This document shows positions 49,557 to 58,617 of a stretch of 64,000 bases of DNA, piece by piece. Numbering within the stretch: position 1 is the stretch's first letter; the number at the start of each line of letters is the position of its first letter. Source of the stretch: CALKJP01 sp046299555 (GTDB lineage Bacteria; Bacteroidota; Bacteroidia; JACCXN01); NCBI GenBank assembly GCA_046299555.1, contig JBKBHS010000001.1, forward strand, positions 1,054,001 to 1,118,000, given 5' to 3'. The notes under the pieces were generated by a model. That model did no database searches and was not told the origin of the DNA. It was given only the letters and a program-made list of their open reading frames with translations. A program made the position numbers and the translations under genes.

Positions 49557-50351
49557 CTAACTATCACCATCTAAAAGATTTCCTAATCCTCCTAAAATGC
49601 TGCCTTCTTCTTTTCTTTGAGTAGTACCATATTGTATTATTCGTGAAGCTAATCGACTTATAGGTAAACTTTGTATCCATACTTTACCGGGTCCGGTTAA
49701 AGTTGCATAAAATACACCTTCTCCTCCAAATAATGTATTTTTTATTCCGCCCACAAATTGAATATCGTAGTTTACATCTTTGGTAAAGGCTACAATACAA
49801 CCGGTATCTACTTTAAGTAATTCTCCCGGAGCTAAAGTTTTTTCAACAATTGTTCCTCCGGCATGAACAAAGGCCATTCCATCGCCTTCAAGTTTTTGCA
49901 TAATAAATCCTTCACCACCAAATAGTCCTGTACCAAGTTTTCGTTGAAATTCAATTCCAACAGCAACCCCTTTTGCTGCACACAAAAATGCATCTTTTTG
50001 ACAAATTACTTTTCCGCCTAAATGGTATAAATCTAAAGCAATAATTTTACCGGGATAAGGAGATGCAAATGTTGCTCTTTTTTTGCCACTACCAATATTG
50101 GTATAGGTAGTCATAAATAAATTTTCCCCGGTTAGCAGTCTTTTACCGGCTGAAAATAATTTTCCAATCAGTCCGCCTGAGTTGCTTGAGCCGTCTCCAA
50201 ATATGGTTTCCATTTTTATTTGGTCGTCCATCATCATAAAACTACCAGGTTCGGCTATTACGGTTTCTTGCGGGTCGAGTTCTATTTCAACGCATTGCAT
50301 TTCTTCGCCTATTATGCGATAGTCTATTTCATGGTTAGATATCATAAGCAT
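49557..50351 (-). CDS. AIM24/TIGR00266 family protein
   Basis: The 264-residue protein is the bacterial form of the AIM24 family, beta-rich proteins with a jelly-roll-like trimer fold. The typical opening is seen (EIELDPQETVIAEPGSFMMMD-like pattern: cognate stretch QETVIAEPGSFMMMDDQI) with later FATPYPGKIIALDL-like strands (ASPYPGKIIALDLYHLGG), LFGGEGFIMQKLEGDG, and GTLFGGEGVFYATLTGPGKV-like repeats. Its function is unknown. A link to membrane or respiratory organisation is known only for the mitochondrial relative. Starts at 50351 and 50345 are both possible. A -7 element lies at 50372-50379. Confidence 0.92.
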   Translation of the reverse strand: MLMISNHEIDYRIIGEEMQCVEIELDPQETVIAEPGSFMMMDDQIKMETIFGDGSSNSGGLIGKLFSAGKRLLTGENLFMTTYTNIGSGKKRATFASPYPGKIIALDLYHLGGKVICQKDAFLCAAKGVAVGIEFQRKLGTGLFGGEGFIMQKLEGDGMAFVHAGGTIVEKTLAPGELLKVDTGCIVAFTKDVNYDIQFVGGIKNTLFGGEGVFYATLTGPGKVWIQSLPISRLASRIIQYGTTQRKEEGSILGGLGNLLDGDS

Positions 50352-50371
50352 TTTATTTTTAATATTCTCAT

Positions 50372-50379
50372 CAAAAATA
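50372..50379 (-). promoter_or_regulatory. -7 promoter element of the AIM24-family gene
   Basis: Minus-strand 50379 to 50372 reads TATTTTTG (TAnnTTTG), 20 bases before the first ATG. Confidence 0.5.
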
Positions 50380-50456
50380 GATAATTGAATTTATATTCTA
50401 ATCTTTTTAATGTTAATTTGAATAAAAATCATCCCACAATATTACTTTTCAAACCT

Positions 50457-50464
50457 TACCTTTG
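50457..50464 (+). promoter_or_regulatory. -7 promoter element of rlmD, implying a leaderless or near-leaderless mRNA
   Basis: TACCTTTG matches TAnnTTTG and ends 4 bases before ATG 50469. The longer open frame from 50385 would begin upstream of this promoter. Confidence 0.6.
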
Positions 50465-50468
50465 TGTT

Positions 50469-51884
50469 ATGACAAAAAAGAAATATAAATACCGTGATCA
50501 AATTTTTCAAAATATTGAAATTATAGATGCTACCAGCGAAGGAAATAGTATAGCTAAAATAAACGATTTAGTTGTTTTTGTAAAATATGCTGTGCCGGGA
50601 GATATTGTTAATATTAAAATTATACGCGAACATAGAAGATATTTAGAAGCGAATGTAATAGAAATTATTAAGCCCTCTGAGCACCGTATTAAGCAAGTAT
50701 GCGAACATTTTGGAATTTGTGGCGGTTGCAAGTGGCAAAATTTAAACTATCATCAACAATTGTTATATAAACAAAAACAAGTATTTGATGCTTTTTCGCG
50801 AATTGGAAAATTAACTTTCCCCGAAATTTTGCCAATTATTGCATCAAAACAAGTTTATCATTATCGCAATAAAATGGAATATGCATTTTCCAATAAAATG
50901 TGGCTAACTGATGAACAGATAAAATCAAATGAAAAATTTAGTAATAGAAATGCATTAGGATTTCATTTGCCCGGGATGTTTGATAAAATTTTAGATATAC
51001 GTCAATGTTATTTACAAGATGAAAAAGGCAATGATATTAGAAATTTTGTTAAGCAATTTTGTGAAGAACATCATTATCCTTTTTTTGATAATAGAGAACA
51101 ACATGGATTAATGCGTTCTCTTATTATTAGAACATCAAGTACAGGAGAATGGATGGTAATTCTTATTTTTTATGAAAAAGACTCAATTAAAATAGAAAAA
51201 CTCCTAAATGCCATTGCTGATAAATTTCCTTTTATAACCTCTCTTTTATACATTATTAATCCCAAGCGTAATGATACTTATAATGATTTAGAAGTATTTG
51301 TACATAAAGGAAAAGAATATATGCTTGAAGAAATGGAAGGTTTAAAATTTAAAGTAGGCCCTAAATCTTTTTATCAAACCAATTCCATTCAAGCGTATGA
51401 ATTGTATAAGGTAGCTCGCAATTTTGCCGATTTAAAAGGATACGAACTTGTTTATGATTTATATACCGGAACCGGAACCATAGCAAATTTTATAGCTAAA
51501 AAAGCTAAAAAAGTAATTGGAATTGAATATGTAGCTTCTGCAATTGATGACGCTAAAGTAAATTCTGAATTAAATAATATATCCAATACCTTGTTTTTTG
51601 CAGGCGATATGAAGGATGTTTTAACTGCAGAATTCGTAAAAACTCACGGAAAACCGGATGTGATTATAACTGATCCTCCAAGAGCAGGTATGCATGAAAG
51701 TGTGGTAAATTGTTTATTAGAAATAGCAGCGCCCAAAATAGTATATGTAAGTTGTAATCCGGCAACACAAGCCAGAGATTTACAAATTCTATCCGCTAAA
51801 TATGAAATAACCAAAGTGCAACCTGTTGATATGTTTCCTCAAACACATCATGTTGAAAATGTAGTTTTACTTGAACTTAAGTAG
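50469..51884 (+). CDS. rlmD: 23S rRNA (uracil-C5)-methyltransferase, RlmD family
   Basis: The enzyme methylates a uracil of 23S rRNA (U1939 in E. coli for RlmD) with S-adenosylmethionine. The 471-residue protein has an N-terminal TRAM domain (about 8-65), an iron-sulphur cluster site C-x5-C-x2-C (Cys78, Cys84, Cys87 in CEHFGICGGC) with a fourth Cys in DIRQCYLQ, the SAM site VYDLYTGTGTIANF and the catalytic VSCNPATQARDL after DPPRAGMHE. I start it at ATG 50469, because the -7 element TACCTTTG ends 4 bases upstream and MTKKKYKYRD is a typical start. The 28 extra codons of the open frame lie before the promoter. RlmC/RlmD subtype is not certain. Confidence 0.92.
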   Translation: MTKKKYKYRDQIFQNIEIIDATSEGNSIAKINDLVVFVKYAVPGDIVNIKIIREHRRYLEANVIEIIKPSEHRIKQVCEHFGICGGCKWQNLNYHQQLLYKQKQVFDAFSRIGKLTFPEILPIIASKQVYHYRNKMEYAFSNKMWLTDEQIKSNEKFSNRNALGFHLPGMFDKILDIRQCYLQDEKGNDIRNFVKQFCEEHHYPFFDNREQHGLMRSLIIRTSSTGEWMVILIFYEKDSIKIEKLLNAIADKFPFITSLLYIINPKRNDTYNDLEVFVHKGKEYMLEEMEGLKFKVGPKSFYQTNSIQAYELYKVARNFADLKGYELVYDLYTGTGTIANFIAKKAKKVIGIEYVASAIDDAKVNSELNNISNTLFFAGDMKDVLTAEFVKTHGKPDVIITDPPRAGMHESVVNCLLEIAAPKIVYVSCNPATQARDLQILSAKYEITKVQPVDMFPQTHHVENVVLLELK

Positions 51885-51952
51885 CTTTTTGTAATTTCAT
51901 CTTGCATTTCTAAAAAAAAAATTATTTTTAACAAGAAATTAAAACTTAAGCT

Positions 51953-53005
51953 ATGAGAAAGATAATCTCAGTATTAATATTTGTGTTATTTGCATATATT
52001 GCTAATGCACAAGAAATGATAGTTGTTAAGGATACCACTTCCGAAAACTATCAAAAATCACAAATAAGTTATAATGACGGAATTCAATATTTCCAAAATA
52101 AGCAATATCAGCAAGCAATAGAAGCTTTTACTCAGTCCATTCAATTAGTTGGAAACTTTGATAAAGCATACTTTAATAGAGCAAATGCCTATTTTGAACT
52201 GCGTGATTTTAAATCGGCTAAAAACGATTTAAAAATGGCATTAGAGCTTAACCCAAATAATGAAAATGCTTATCAATTAAGAGGAGATATTTATATGGCA
52301 GAAAATAAAAATGAGAAAGCCAAAAAAGACTACTTAAAAGCTGTTGAACTTAATCCAAATAACGCACATTGTTTATATAATTTAGGAGTAATAAGTTTTA
52401 CAGAGCAAGATTATAATGCTGCAATTAATTATTATACCCAAGCCATAAAAGCTAAACCCGACCACGCCTATGCATATAACGATAGAGCAGGGGCAAAAAG
52501 AGAATTAGGCGATTTGGATGGTGCTTTACAAGATTACAATCAGGCTATTAAATTAGATAATAAAATGGCTTTTGCCTATAACAACAGAGGAACAGTAAAA
52601 CGTAGAAAAGGCGATTTTAAAGGAGCCATAGAAGATTATACCAAAGCAATTAACTTAAAGTCTGATTATTATATTGCATACAATAACCGTGGAAGTGCTA
52701 AGTTCGATAGTGGCGATTATGAGGGTGCCGTAGCCGATTTTACACAAGCTATTAAATTAAAACCCGATTACGCCTATGCTTATAATAACAGAGCAGCCGC
52801 TAAATTTAAATTAAAAGACTACAGAGGAAGCTTAGCCGATTGCAATGAAGCAATTAAACTCGATGCTAATTACGGTTATGCCTATTTAAATAGAGGAACA
52901 GCTAGAGAAATGCTTAGAGAATTTGAAAAAGCTTGTCAAGATTGGCAAAAAGCATCTGAATTAGGTGTTAGTAATGCTTCAAAATTTTTATTAGACTGTA
53001 ATTAA
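51953..53005 (+). CDS. periplasmic TPR-repeat protein
   Basis: The 350-residue protein has a signal peptide (1-20, ending IANAQ) followed by eight tetratricopeptide repeats that fill the rest. Each shows the pattern A-Y-N-N-R-G/A-x-A-K-x-x-x-x-D-Y-x-G-A-x-x-D-F/Y-x-x-A-I-K-L, for example YNNRGSAKFDSGDYEGAVAD. It serves as a protein-binding scaffold. It lies 22 bases before the PorE-like OmpA gene (counted to its ATG at 53028) on the same strand, so a joint role in envelope assembly or secretion is plausible but not shown. Confidence 0.88.
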   Translation: MRKIISVLIFVLFAYIANAQEMIVVKDTTSENYQKSQISYNDGIQYFQNKQYQQAIEAFTQSIQLVGNFDKAYFNRANAYFELRDFKSAKNDLKMALELNPNNENAYQLRGDIYMAENKNEKAKKDYLKAVELNPNNAHCLYNLGVISFTEQDYNAAINYYTQAIKAKPDHAYAYNDRAGAKRELGDLDGALQDYNQAIKLDNKMAFAYNNRGTVKRRKGDFKGAIEDYTKAINLKSDYYIAYNNRGSAKFDSGDYEGAVADFTQAIKLKPDYAYAYNNRAAAKFKLKDYRGSLADCNEAIKLDANYGYAYLNRGTAREMLREFEKACQDWQKASELGVSNASKFLLDCN

Positions 53006-53027
53006 AATTATTAATTTGATAATATTT

Positions 53028-55082
53028 ATGAAAAATAGTGTTATAACAATAATTTTTGTTTTTATAACAAATCTTCTTTTTGCACAAAATAAAGAATTTT
53101 CAAAAGAATTCTTTCCAAATGATAAAGAAGGATTAAAGGCGGCAATTGCAGCAATTAAAGAAGGCGATAAATTATATATGGAAGGAGAGCACAAATATTC
53201 ATTTGCGCTAAATTATTATTTAACTACTCAAAATTTTAATCCTGATAATGCAGAATTAAATTATAAAATAGGTGTTTGTTATTATTATTCAAGTTTTAAA
53301 ATTAAATGTTTCGAATATTTTAAAAAAGCCAATGAATTAAAGCCTAATTTAACAAGCGATATTCGATTCTATTTAGGAAGAGGTTATCACTTAAAAGGCG
53401 AGTGGGATAAGGCTATTGCAGAATATAATGCTGCTAAATCAACCCTTAAACCAAAAGAAGATGAAGATAAATTAAAACAAATACCTAAGCTTATTGAAGA
53501 ATGTAAGTACGGAAAAGAATTAGAACAAAAGCCTGTTAGAGTATTTATTGATAATATTGGTTCAGCTATTAACACAAAATATCCTGAATATGGCCCAATA
53601 ATTTCTGCTGATGAATCTGTAATGTATTTTACTTCTCGTAGAGATAATACAACCGGTGGCAAAATTGATGAAAATTTAGGAGGATATTACGAAGACATTT
53701 ATGTATCATACAAACAAAACGGAAAATGGACACCTGCACAAAACATTGGTGCTCCAATAAATACGCCTGAACACGATGCAACTATAAGTTTGTTTCCTGA
53801 CGGACAAAAAATGTTTATTTACAAAGACGACAAGGGCGATGGAAATATTTATGAAACATCGTTAATAGGGAATACTTGGACAAAACCTCAAAAAGTTGAT
53901 AAAGCTATTAATACATCATCTCACGAATCTTCAGCTTGCTTATCTCCAGATGGTAAAACGCTCTACTTTGTAAGTACTCGCCCGGATATGTCAATTGGAG
54001 GAAGAGATATTTTTGTTAGTACCAAAGATGAAAAAGGTCGTTGGATGAAACCCGTTAATATTGGCAGTACCATTAATACCCCATATAATGAAGAAAGTTT
54101 ATTTCTTCACCCGGATGGTAAAACATTATATTTTTCATCGCAAGGCCATAATAGTATGGGAGGTTATGATATTTTTAAAACAGTTAATAATAATGGTATT
54201 TGGAGTAAACCCGAAAACATAGGATGGCCTATTAATACTCCCGATGACGATGTATTCTTTGTGCTTTCAGCAAGTGGCCGAAGAGGATACTATTCATCAT
54301 TTAAAGCTGATGGATTAGGCGAAAAAGATATTTATGTTATAACATTTTTAGGCCCAGAAAAACCATTGCAACTTAATAATGAAGATAATTTAATTGCAAG
54401 TTTAGTAGCTCCTGTTAGAACGGCTGTTATCGAACCTAAGGTGGAAGTTGCTAAAGCTAAAACAACCATTCTTAAAGGAACAATTACTGATGCTATTACA
54501 CAAAAACCTGTTGAAGCAGATATAGAATTAATTGATAATGTTAAAAATCAAACGCTGGCCGTATTCAAATCCAATTCAGCAACAGGTAAATATTTAGTTT
54601 CTTTACCATCCGGGAAAAACTATGGTATTGCAGTAAAAGCAGAAGGATATTTGTTTCATTCAGAAAATTTTGATTTGCCTGATACTGCCGATTATAACGA
54701 AGTTACCAAAGATATTCAGTTAAAAAATGTAGCCGTTGGAAGCAAAATTGTATTACGTAATATCTTTTTTGACTTTGGAAAATATACCCTTCGTCCCGAA
54801 TCTACCAATGAGTTAGAACGCTTAATCAAATTATTAAACGATATTCCAACCATGCGTATTGAAATTTCTGGGCATACCGATAACAGAGGATCGGCTGAGT
54901 TAAACCAAAAACTTTCAGAAAATCGAGCTAAAGCTGTTGTAGATTATTTGGTAGAGCGAGGCATTAGTCCTTCTCGTTTAGAGTATAAAGGATATGGTAA
55001 AGATCAACCAATTGCTACAAATGACACCGAAGCCGGACGACAAGAAAACAGAAGAACAGAATTTAAAATTTTGAGCAGATAA
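53028..55082 (+). CDS. OmpA-family protein with TPR, PD40 propeller and CRD domains (PorE-like layout)
   Basis: The 684-residue protein starts at ATG 53028 (the frame opens at a TTG 4 codons earlier). It has a signal peptide (MKNSVITIIFVFITNLLFAQ), a TPR-like region (about 35-140), a WD40-like PD40 propeller (about 165-415; blades with SADESVMYFTSRRD, SPDGKTLYFVSTRPDMSIGGRDIF and HPDGKTLYFSSQG), a carboxypeptidase-regulatory domain (about 450-535, ILKGTITDAITQKPVEADI) and an OmpA peptidoglycan-binding domain (FFDFGKYTLRPES, SGHTDNRGSAELN). This order equals that of PorE, a T9SS-linked protein of Porphyromonas. Unlike PorE it lacks a lipobox Cys. T9SS function is inferred. Confidence 0.9.
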   Translation: MKNSVITIIFVFITNLLFAQNKEFSKEFFPNDKEGLKAAIAAIKEGDKLYMEGEHKYSFALNYYLTTQNFNPDNAELNYKIGVCYYYSSFKIKCFEYFKKANELKPNLTSDIRFYLGRGYHLKGEWDKAIAEYNAAKSTLKPKEDEDKLKQIPKLIEECKYGKELEQKPVRVFIDNIGSAINTKYPEYGPIISADESVMYFTSRRDNTTGGKIDENLGGYYEDIYVSYKQNGKWTPAQNIGAPINTPEHDATISLFPDGQKMFIYKDDKGDGNIYETSLIGNTWTKPQKVDKAINTSSHESSACLSPDGKTLYFVSTRPDMSIGGRDIFVSTKDEKGRWMKPVNIGSTINTPYNEESLFLHPDGKTLYFSSQGHNSMGGYDIFKTVNNNGIWSKPENIGWPINTPDDDVFFVLSASGRRGYYSSFKADGLGEKDIYVITFLGPEKPLQLNNEDNLIASLVAPVRTAVIEPKVEVAKAKTTILKGTITDAITQKPVEADIELIDNVKNQTLAVFKSNSATGKYLVSLPSGKNYGIAVKAEGYLFHSENFDLPDTADYNEVTKDIQLKNVAVGSKIVLRNIFFDFGKYTLRPESTNELERLIKLLNDIPTMRIEISGHTDNRGSAELNQKLSENRAKAVVDYLVERGISPSRLEYKGYGKDQPIATNDTEAGRQENRRTEFKILSR

Positions 55083-55083
55083 C

Positions 55084-56034
55084 ATGCAGTTTAGAACTGA
55101 ATTAAAAATTGAAGAATCAAAATTTAAAATAGAGCATCACGATGCTCTATTTTTTATGGGTTCTTGTTTTGCTGAAAATATTGCCGAAAAATCTCATTTG
55201 CTTTTGTTTAATACTTGTATCAATCCGCATGGCATATTATATAATCCTAAAAGTATAGCAATAGCAATTCGTGAGTATTGCACACAAAAAAAATATAAAG
55301 AAGACGATTTGTTTTTTTACGATAATTGGTGGCACAGTTGGAATCATCATAGCAGATTTTCGAATGCCGATATAAATTGTTGTTTAGAAAACATAAATAA
55401 CAATTTATCCATAGCTTTTAATTTTTTAAAAAAGAGTAAATTTTTATTTATTACACTTGGCTCGGCATTTATTTATAAATATATAAAATCAAATAGTTAC
55501 GTAGCTAACTGTCATAAAGTTCCCAATAAAGAGTTTGTAAAAGAATTATTAACTATTGAATCCATTATTTGTGATTTGCAATCGGCTATTAATGATTTAA
55601 ATTACCTTAATAAAGAAATTAAAATAATATTTACGGTAAGCCCGGTAAGATATATACGTGATGGTATTGTTGAAAATACCTTGAGTAAAGCACGTTTGTT
55701 AGAGTCTGTACATCAGCTTTGTAATATAAATAAAAATTGTTATTACTTCCCGGCTTATGAATTAATTATGGATGATTTAAGAGATTATCGATTTTTTAAA
55801 GAAGATTTGGTGCATCCGTCTGAAATGGCAATAAATTATGTATGGGAAAAATTCTCAAAAAGTTTATTTTCTAATCAATGTTTAAACATTATTAAAGAAA
55901 TAGAAGAAATTGCAAAAGCAGAAAATCATCAGCCAAGAAATATTAATTCTAAAAGTTATCTTTCATTTAAAAAAAATATTGAAGAAAAAAAACAAAAACT
56001 TTCTTCAATGTTTCCTTATATAAATTTTAATTAA
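55084..56034 (+). CDS. GSCFA-domain protein
   Basis: The 316-residue protein carries the name-giving motif of its family, FMGSCFAENIA (GSCFA at residues 26-30), followed by CINPHGILYNPKSIA and later TVSPVRYIRDGIVEN and EDLVHPSEMAINYVWEKF. The family is related to SGNH/GDSL hydrolases, with the Ser of GSC as likely nucleophile and Asp/His in the DxVHPS block, so an esterase or acyl-transfer role on a cell-surface polymer is likely. It begins one base after the stop codon of the OmpA-family gene. Its last 8 bases overlap the convergent oxidoreductase gene. Confidence 0.92.
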   Translation: MQFRTELKIEESKFKIEHHDALFFMGSCFAENIAEKSHLLLFNTCINPHGILYNPKSIAIAIREYCTQKKYKEDDLFFYDNWWHSWNHHSRFSNADINCCLENINNNLSIAFNFLKKSKFLFITLGSAFIYKYIKSNSYVANCHKVPNKEFVKELLTIESIICDLQSAINDLNYLNKEIKIIFTVSPVRYIRDGIVENTLSKARLLESVHQLCNINKNCYYFPAYELIMDDLRDYRFFKEDLVHPSEMAINYVWEKFSKSLFSNQCLNIIKEIEEIAKAENHQPRNINSKSYLSFKKNIEEKKQKLSSMFPYINFN

Positions 56035-56725
56035 GCGGAAGTTTAAAATATTCCATATTATTAATCGGAACTTTCTTTTTTAACATAAAATCTGCTACTT
56101 TATTAATAAAAGCTTTTCCTCCGCATACATAAAATATGGGTGCCTTATCTTTACAAGCAAATTCAAAAAGCTCATTCAATTTAGTTGTACTAAAAGTTTT
56201 TTTATTTATTTCCTGTTCATACTTTATTCTACCATGTACCATGTTTTTCAAAAAATCAATTTCATCAAACAATATTCCATTGCTATCTTTACATATTGTA
56301 TATATAGAAGATTTACTCATGTTTTCAATATATAATAAAGATTTAAGCATAACATAAATTGGAATTACGCCTTCATCTTGAGCTAAAAAAATAAATGTTC
56401 GCTTGTAATTACTTATCGGATTTAGCGTAAAAGTTCCTTCAGGTTTGCTTAGTAATAATTCATCACCGTTTTTTAAAAATGATATTTCATTTTTATGTAA
56501 AATAATAGAAGGTAAATCGCCTCCAAAATGGTGCGATGCTATCCAATATTTTTTTATTTTATTGTTGAGATTTAAATACACATATTGCCCCGGCAAATAT
56601 TCATTCCAAATGGGTGATTTAGAATAAAAAAATATTTGTAAATATTTACAGTAAATGGTTTTTATAGAATGAATTTTACAAGCATAAAAATCCTTAACTA
56701 TTTCTATGGGCCTTTTATTATTCAT
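56027..56725 (-). CDS. small ferredoxin-NADP-reductase-like flavoprotein without Fe-S domain
   Basis: The 232-residue protein has the FAD-binding barrel (LPGQYVYLNLNNKIKKYWIAS, where the flavin motif RxYS is replaced by KKYWIAS) and the nucleotide-binding domain (FIFLAQDEGVIPIYVMLKSLL, then APIFYVCGGKAFINKVADF). Relatives such as PaaE or Hmp-type reductases carry an extra C-terminal 2Fe-2S or N-terminal globin domain, absent here, and GIGITP is replaced by DEGVIP. The redox partner is unknown. I use ATG 56725; the frame opens at a TTG at 56734 that overlaps a -7 promoter element. Confidence 0.78.
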   Translation of the reverse strand: MNNKRPIEIVKDFYACKIHSIKTIYCKYLQIFFYSKSPIWNEYLPGQYVYLNLNNKIKKYWIASHHFGGDLPSIILHKNEISFLKNGDELLLSKPEGTFTLNPISNYKRTFIFLAQDEGVIPIYVMLKSLLYIENMSKSSIYTICKDSNGILFDEIDFLKNMVHGRIKYEQEINKKTFSTTKLNELFEFACKDKAPIFYVCGGKAFINKVADFMLKKKVPINNMEYFKLPLN

Positions 56726-56731
56726 GAAATA

Positions 56732-56739
56732 CAAAGGTA
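56732..56739 (-). promoter_or_regulatory. -7 promoter element of the flavin reductase-like gene, near-leaderless
   Basis: Minus-strand 56739 to 56732 reads TACCTTTG (TAnnTTTG), only 6 bases before ATG 56725. It includes the alternative TTG codon, ruling that out as start. Confidence 0.55.
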
Positions 56740-56811
56740 AGGATATTTTCTGCCTTTAAGCCTTAATAAAAACCGATTATATAATTCATAAAATGCAATG
56801 TAAAAGATGAT

Positions 56812-56819
56812 TATTTTTG
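56812..56819 (+). promoter_or_regulatory. -7 promoter element of the kinase-NfeD-Crp-PLD operon
   Basis: TATTTTTG fits TAnnTTTG and ends 17 bases before the TTG start codon at 56837. It supports the unusual start, since it leaves a short leader that holds an in-frame stop (56822-56824). Confidence 0.5.
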
Positions 56820-56836
56820 TATAAATACCTTTAAAG

Positions 56837-57880
56837 TTGAATAAAACAAGTGTTTATTGGATTTGCCAAATTTTCGGATGGTTTTCTTTTGCATTTATCA
56901 ATGCAGTTTTTATTGGTTTTAGTAACGATGCCGGTTTTAAAGAATATTTATCTTTAGTATTATTATTTGTATTAGGTATTTTTCTATCGCATTTATATCG
57001 AAACCTTATTATTCGATTTAAATGGCTTTCTGTAAAAACTATTGCATTAATCCCGCGTTTTTTATTTTCAGCTATTTTATTGGGTTTTTTTACTTATTTT
57101 TTTGAAAGTATTTTAATTTCGATTATAACATTTGATAATATTTTATTTACAAAAACAGATATAGCCGGAATACTTAATTTATCATTTGTTTATTTAGTTT
57201 GGTCTTTAATATATTTTTTAGTAAACTTTATAGAGAATTATCGTAAAGAAGAAATTAAAAATTTGAGGTATGAAGCAAGCATGAATGAAATTGAGTTGAA
57301 TAACTTAAAAACTCAGTTAAACCCTCATTTTATGTTTAATGCAATGAACAGTATCAGAGCATTAATTGATGAAAATCCTGAAAAAGCAAAACAAGCTTTA
57401 ACTAAATTTTCTAATATCTTACGAAATGCCCTTCAAATGGGAAAAACTAAATTAGTTCCGTTTTCGCAAGAGTTACAATTGGTTAAAGATTATTTAGATG
57501 TAGAAAGCATAAGATACGAAGAACGCTTAAATGTTAGTTATTCAATTGATAATTCATCTAATGATTTTTTTATACCTCCCATGATGTTGCAAACATTGGT
57601 TGAAAATGCCATAAAACATGGTATTTCAAAATTTGCAAAAGCTGGATACATATACATAAATACAAAAAAGATAAATAATGATTTACAAATTGAAATTATC
57701 AACTCAGGTGTTTTAGAAAATAACAATACATCCAATTCAGGTTTGGGATTAAATAATACTGTGCAACGACTACACTTAATATTTGGCGATGCTGCAAAAT
57801 TTAAAATAGAACAATCTAACGCTAATGAGGTTAAATGTATTTTACTAATACCTTTAATAAGAAATATTAATATAAATTAA
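56837..57880 (+). CDS. LytS-type sensor histidine kinase (TTG start)
   Basis: The 347-residue protein has four membrane helices in the first 130 residues (about 8-28, 38-55, 70-92, 112-132) and a short coiled coil. The His_kinase domain has His164 in LKTQLNPHFMFNAMNSIRAL, and the ATPase N-box is QTLVENAIKHG (263-273). It has no external sensing domain, so the signal is probably read in the membrane. The start is a TTG: an in-frame stop lies 5 codons upstream and no ATG or GTG occurs before the first helix. It pairs with the LytTR regulator 14 bases downstream. Confidence 0.88.
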   Translation: MNKTSVYWICQIFGWFSFAFINAVFIGFSNDAGFKEYLSLVLLFVLGIFLSHLYRNLIIRFKWLSVKTIALIPRFLFSAILLGFFTYFFESILISIITFDNILFTKTDIAGILNLSFVYLVWSLIYFLVNFIENYRKEEIKNLRYEASMNEIELNNLKTQLNPHFMFNAMNSIRALIDENPEKAKQALTKFSNILRNALQMGKTKLVPFSQELQLVKDYLDVESIRYEERLNVSYSIDNSSNDFFIPPMMLQTLVENAIKHGISKFAKAGYIYINTKKINNDLQIEIINSGVLENNNTSNSGLGLNNTVQRLHLIFGDAAKFKIEQSNANEVKCILLIPLIRNININ

Positions 57881-57894
57881 AAATCAAAACTTGT

Positions 57895-58617
57895 ATGAAA
57901 GCATTAATTATTGACGATGAACGATTAGCACGACAAGAGTTAAAAAAACTATTAGAAAAATATCCGGAAATTGAAATAATAGGTGAATGTACTAATGCAG
58001 TGGAAGCTCTTGAAAGAATTCCGGTTTTAAATCCTGAATTAATTTTTTTAGATATTCAAATGCCTGAAATGACAGGATTTCAATTGCTTGAAAAGTTAGA
58101 TGAAGTTCCTAAAGTTATTTTTGTTACAGCTTATGATGAATACGCTTTAAAAGCATTTGAATACAATGCGCTCGATTACCTTTTAAAACCAATACAATCT
58201 GAAAGATTAGATGAAACAATTAAAAAAGTTATAAACGAAAAAAATCTTTCTAATGATAAAAATTCCTCACAGGGCAATTATTTAACTGTAGAAAATCAAG
58301 TATTTTTAAAAGATGGAGATAAATGTTGGTTTGTAAAATTAGACGATATTCGTTTGTTTGAATCAGAAGGAAATTATGTAAGAGTTTATTTTCATAATTT
58401 TAAACCATTAATTTTAAAATCATTGAATAATTTAGAAGAGCGTTTGCATCCGCAGCAATTTTTCAGAGCAAGCAGAAAACATATAGTGAATTTAAAATGG
58501 ATAGAAAGTGTTGAAAATTGGTTTAATGGTGGTTTAATGGCAAAACTTAAAAGTGGAGAGCAAGTTGAAATATCAAGAAGGCAATCAGCTAAATTTAAAG
58601 ATATGATGAGTTTATGA
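57895..58617 (+). CDS. LytTR-family response regulator
   Basis: The 240-residue protein has a receiver domain with the acidic pocket IDDER (7-8), phospho-acceptor Asp53 in IFLDIQMPEMTG, Thr in FVTAYDEYALKAFE and Lys in DYLLKP. A LytTR DNA-binding domain follows from about 130 (FLKDGDKCWFVKLDDIRLFESEGNYVRVYF, seen as separate strands, then RASRKHIVNLKWIE). It should bind promoter DNA when phosphorylated by the kinase encoded just upstream. Its stop codon overlaps the ATG of the NfeD gene (ATGA), so the two are translationally coupled. Confidence 0.93.
   Translation: MKALIIDDERLARQELKKLLEKYPEIEIIGECTNAVEALERIPVLNPELIFLDIQMPEMTGFQLLEKLDEVPKVIFVTAYDEYALKAFEYNALDYLLKPIQSERLDETIKKVINEKNLSNDKNSSQGNYLTVENQVFLKDGDKCWFVKLDDIRLFESEGNYVRVYFHNFKPLILKSLNNLEERLHPQQFFRASRKHIVNLKWIESVENWFNGGLMAKLKSGEQVEISRRQSAKFKDMMSL

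Noticed and set aside
50385..50468. 28-residue N-terminal extension of RlmD
   Set aside because: It begins upstream of the -7 element and does not resemble the TRAM domain start. ATG 50469 fits the family.
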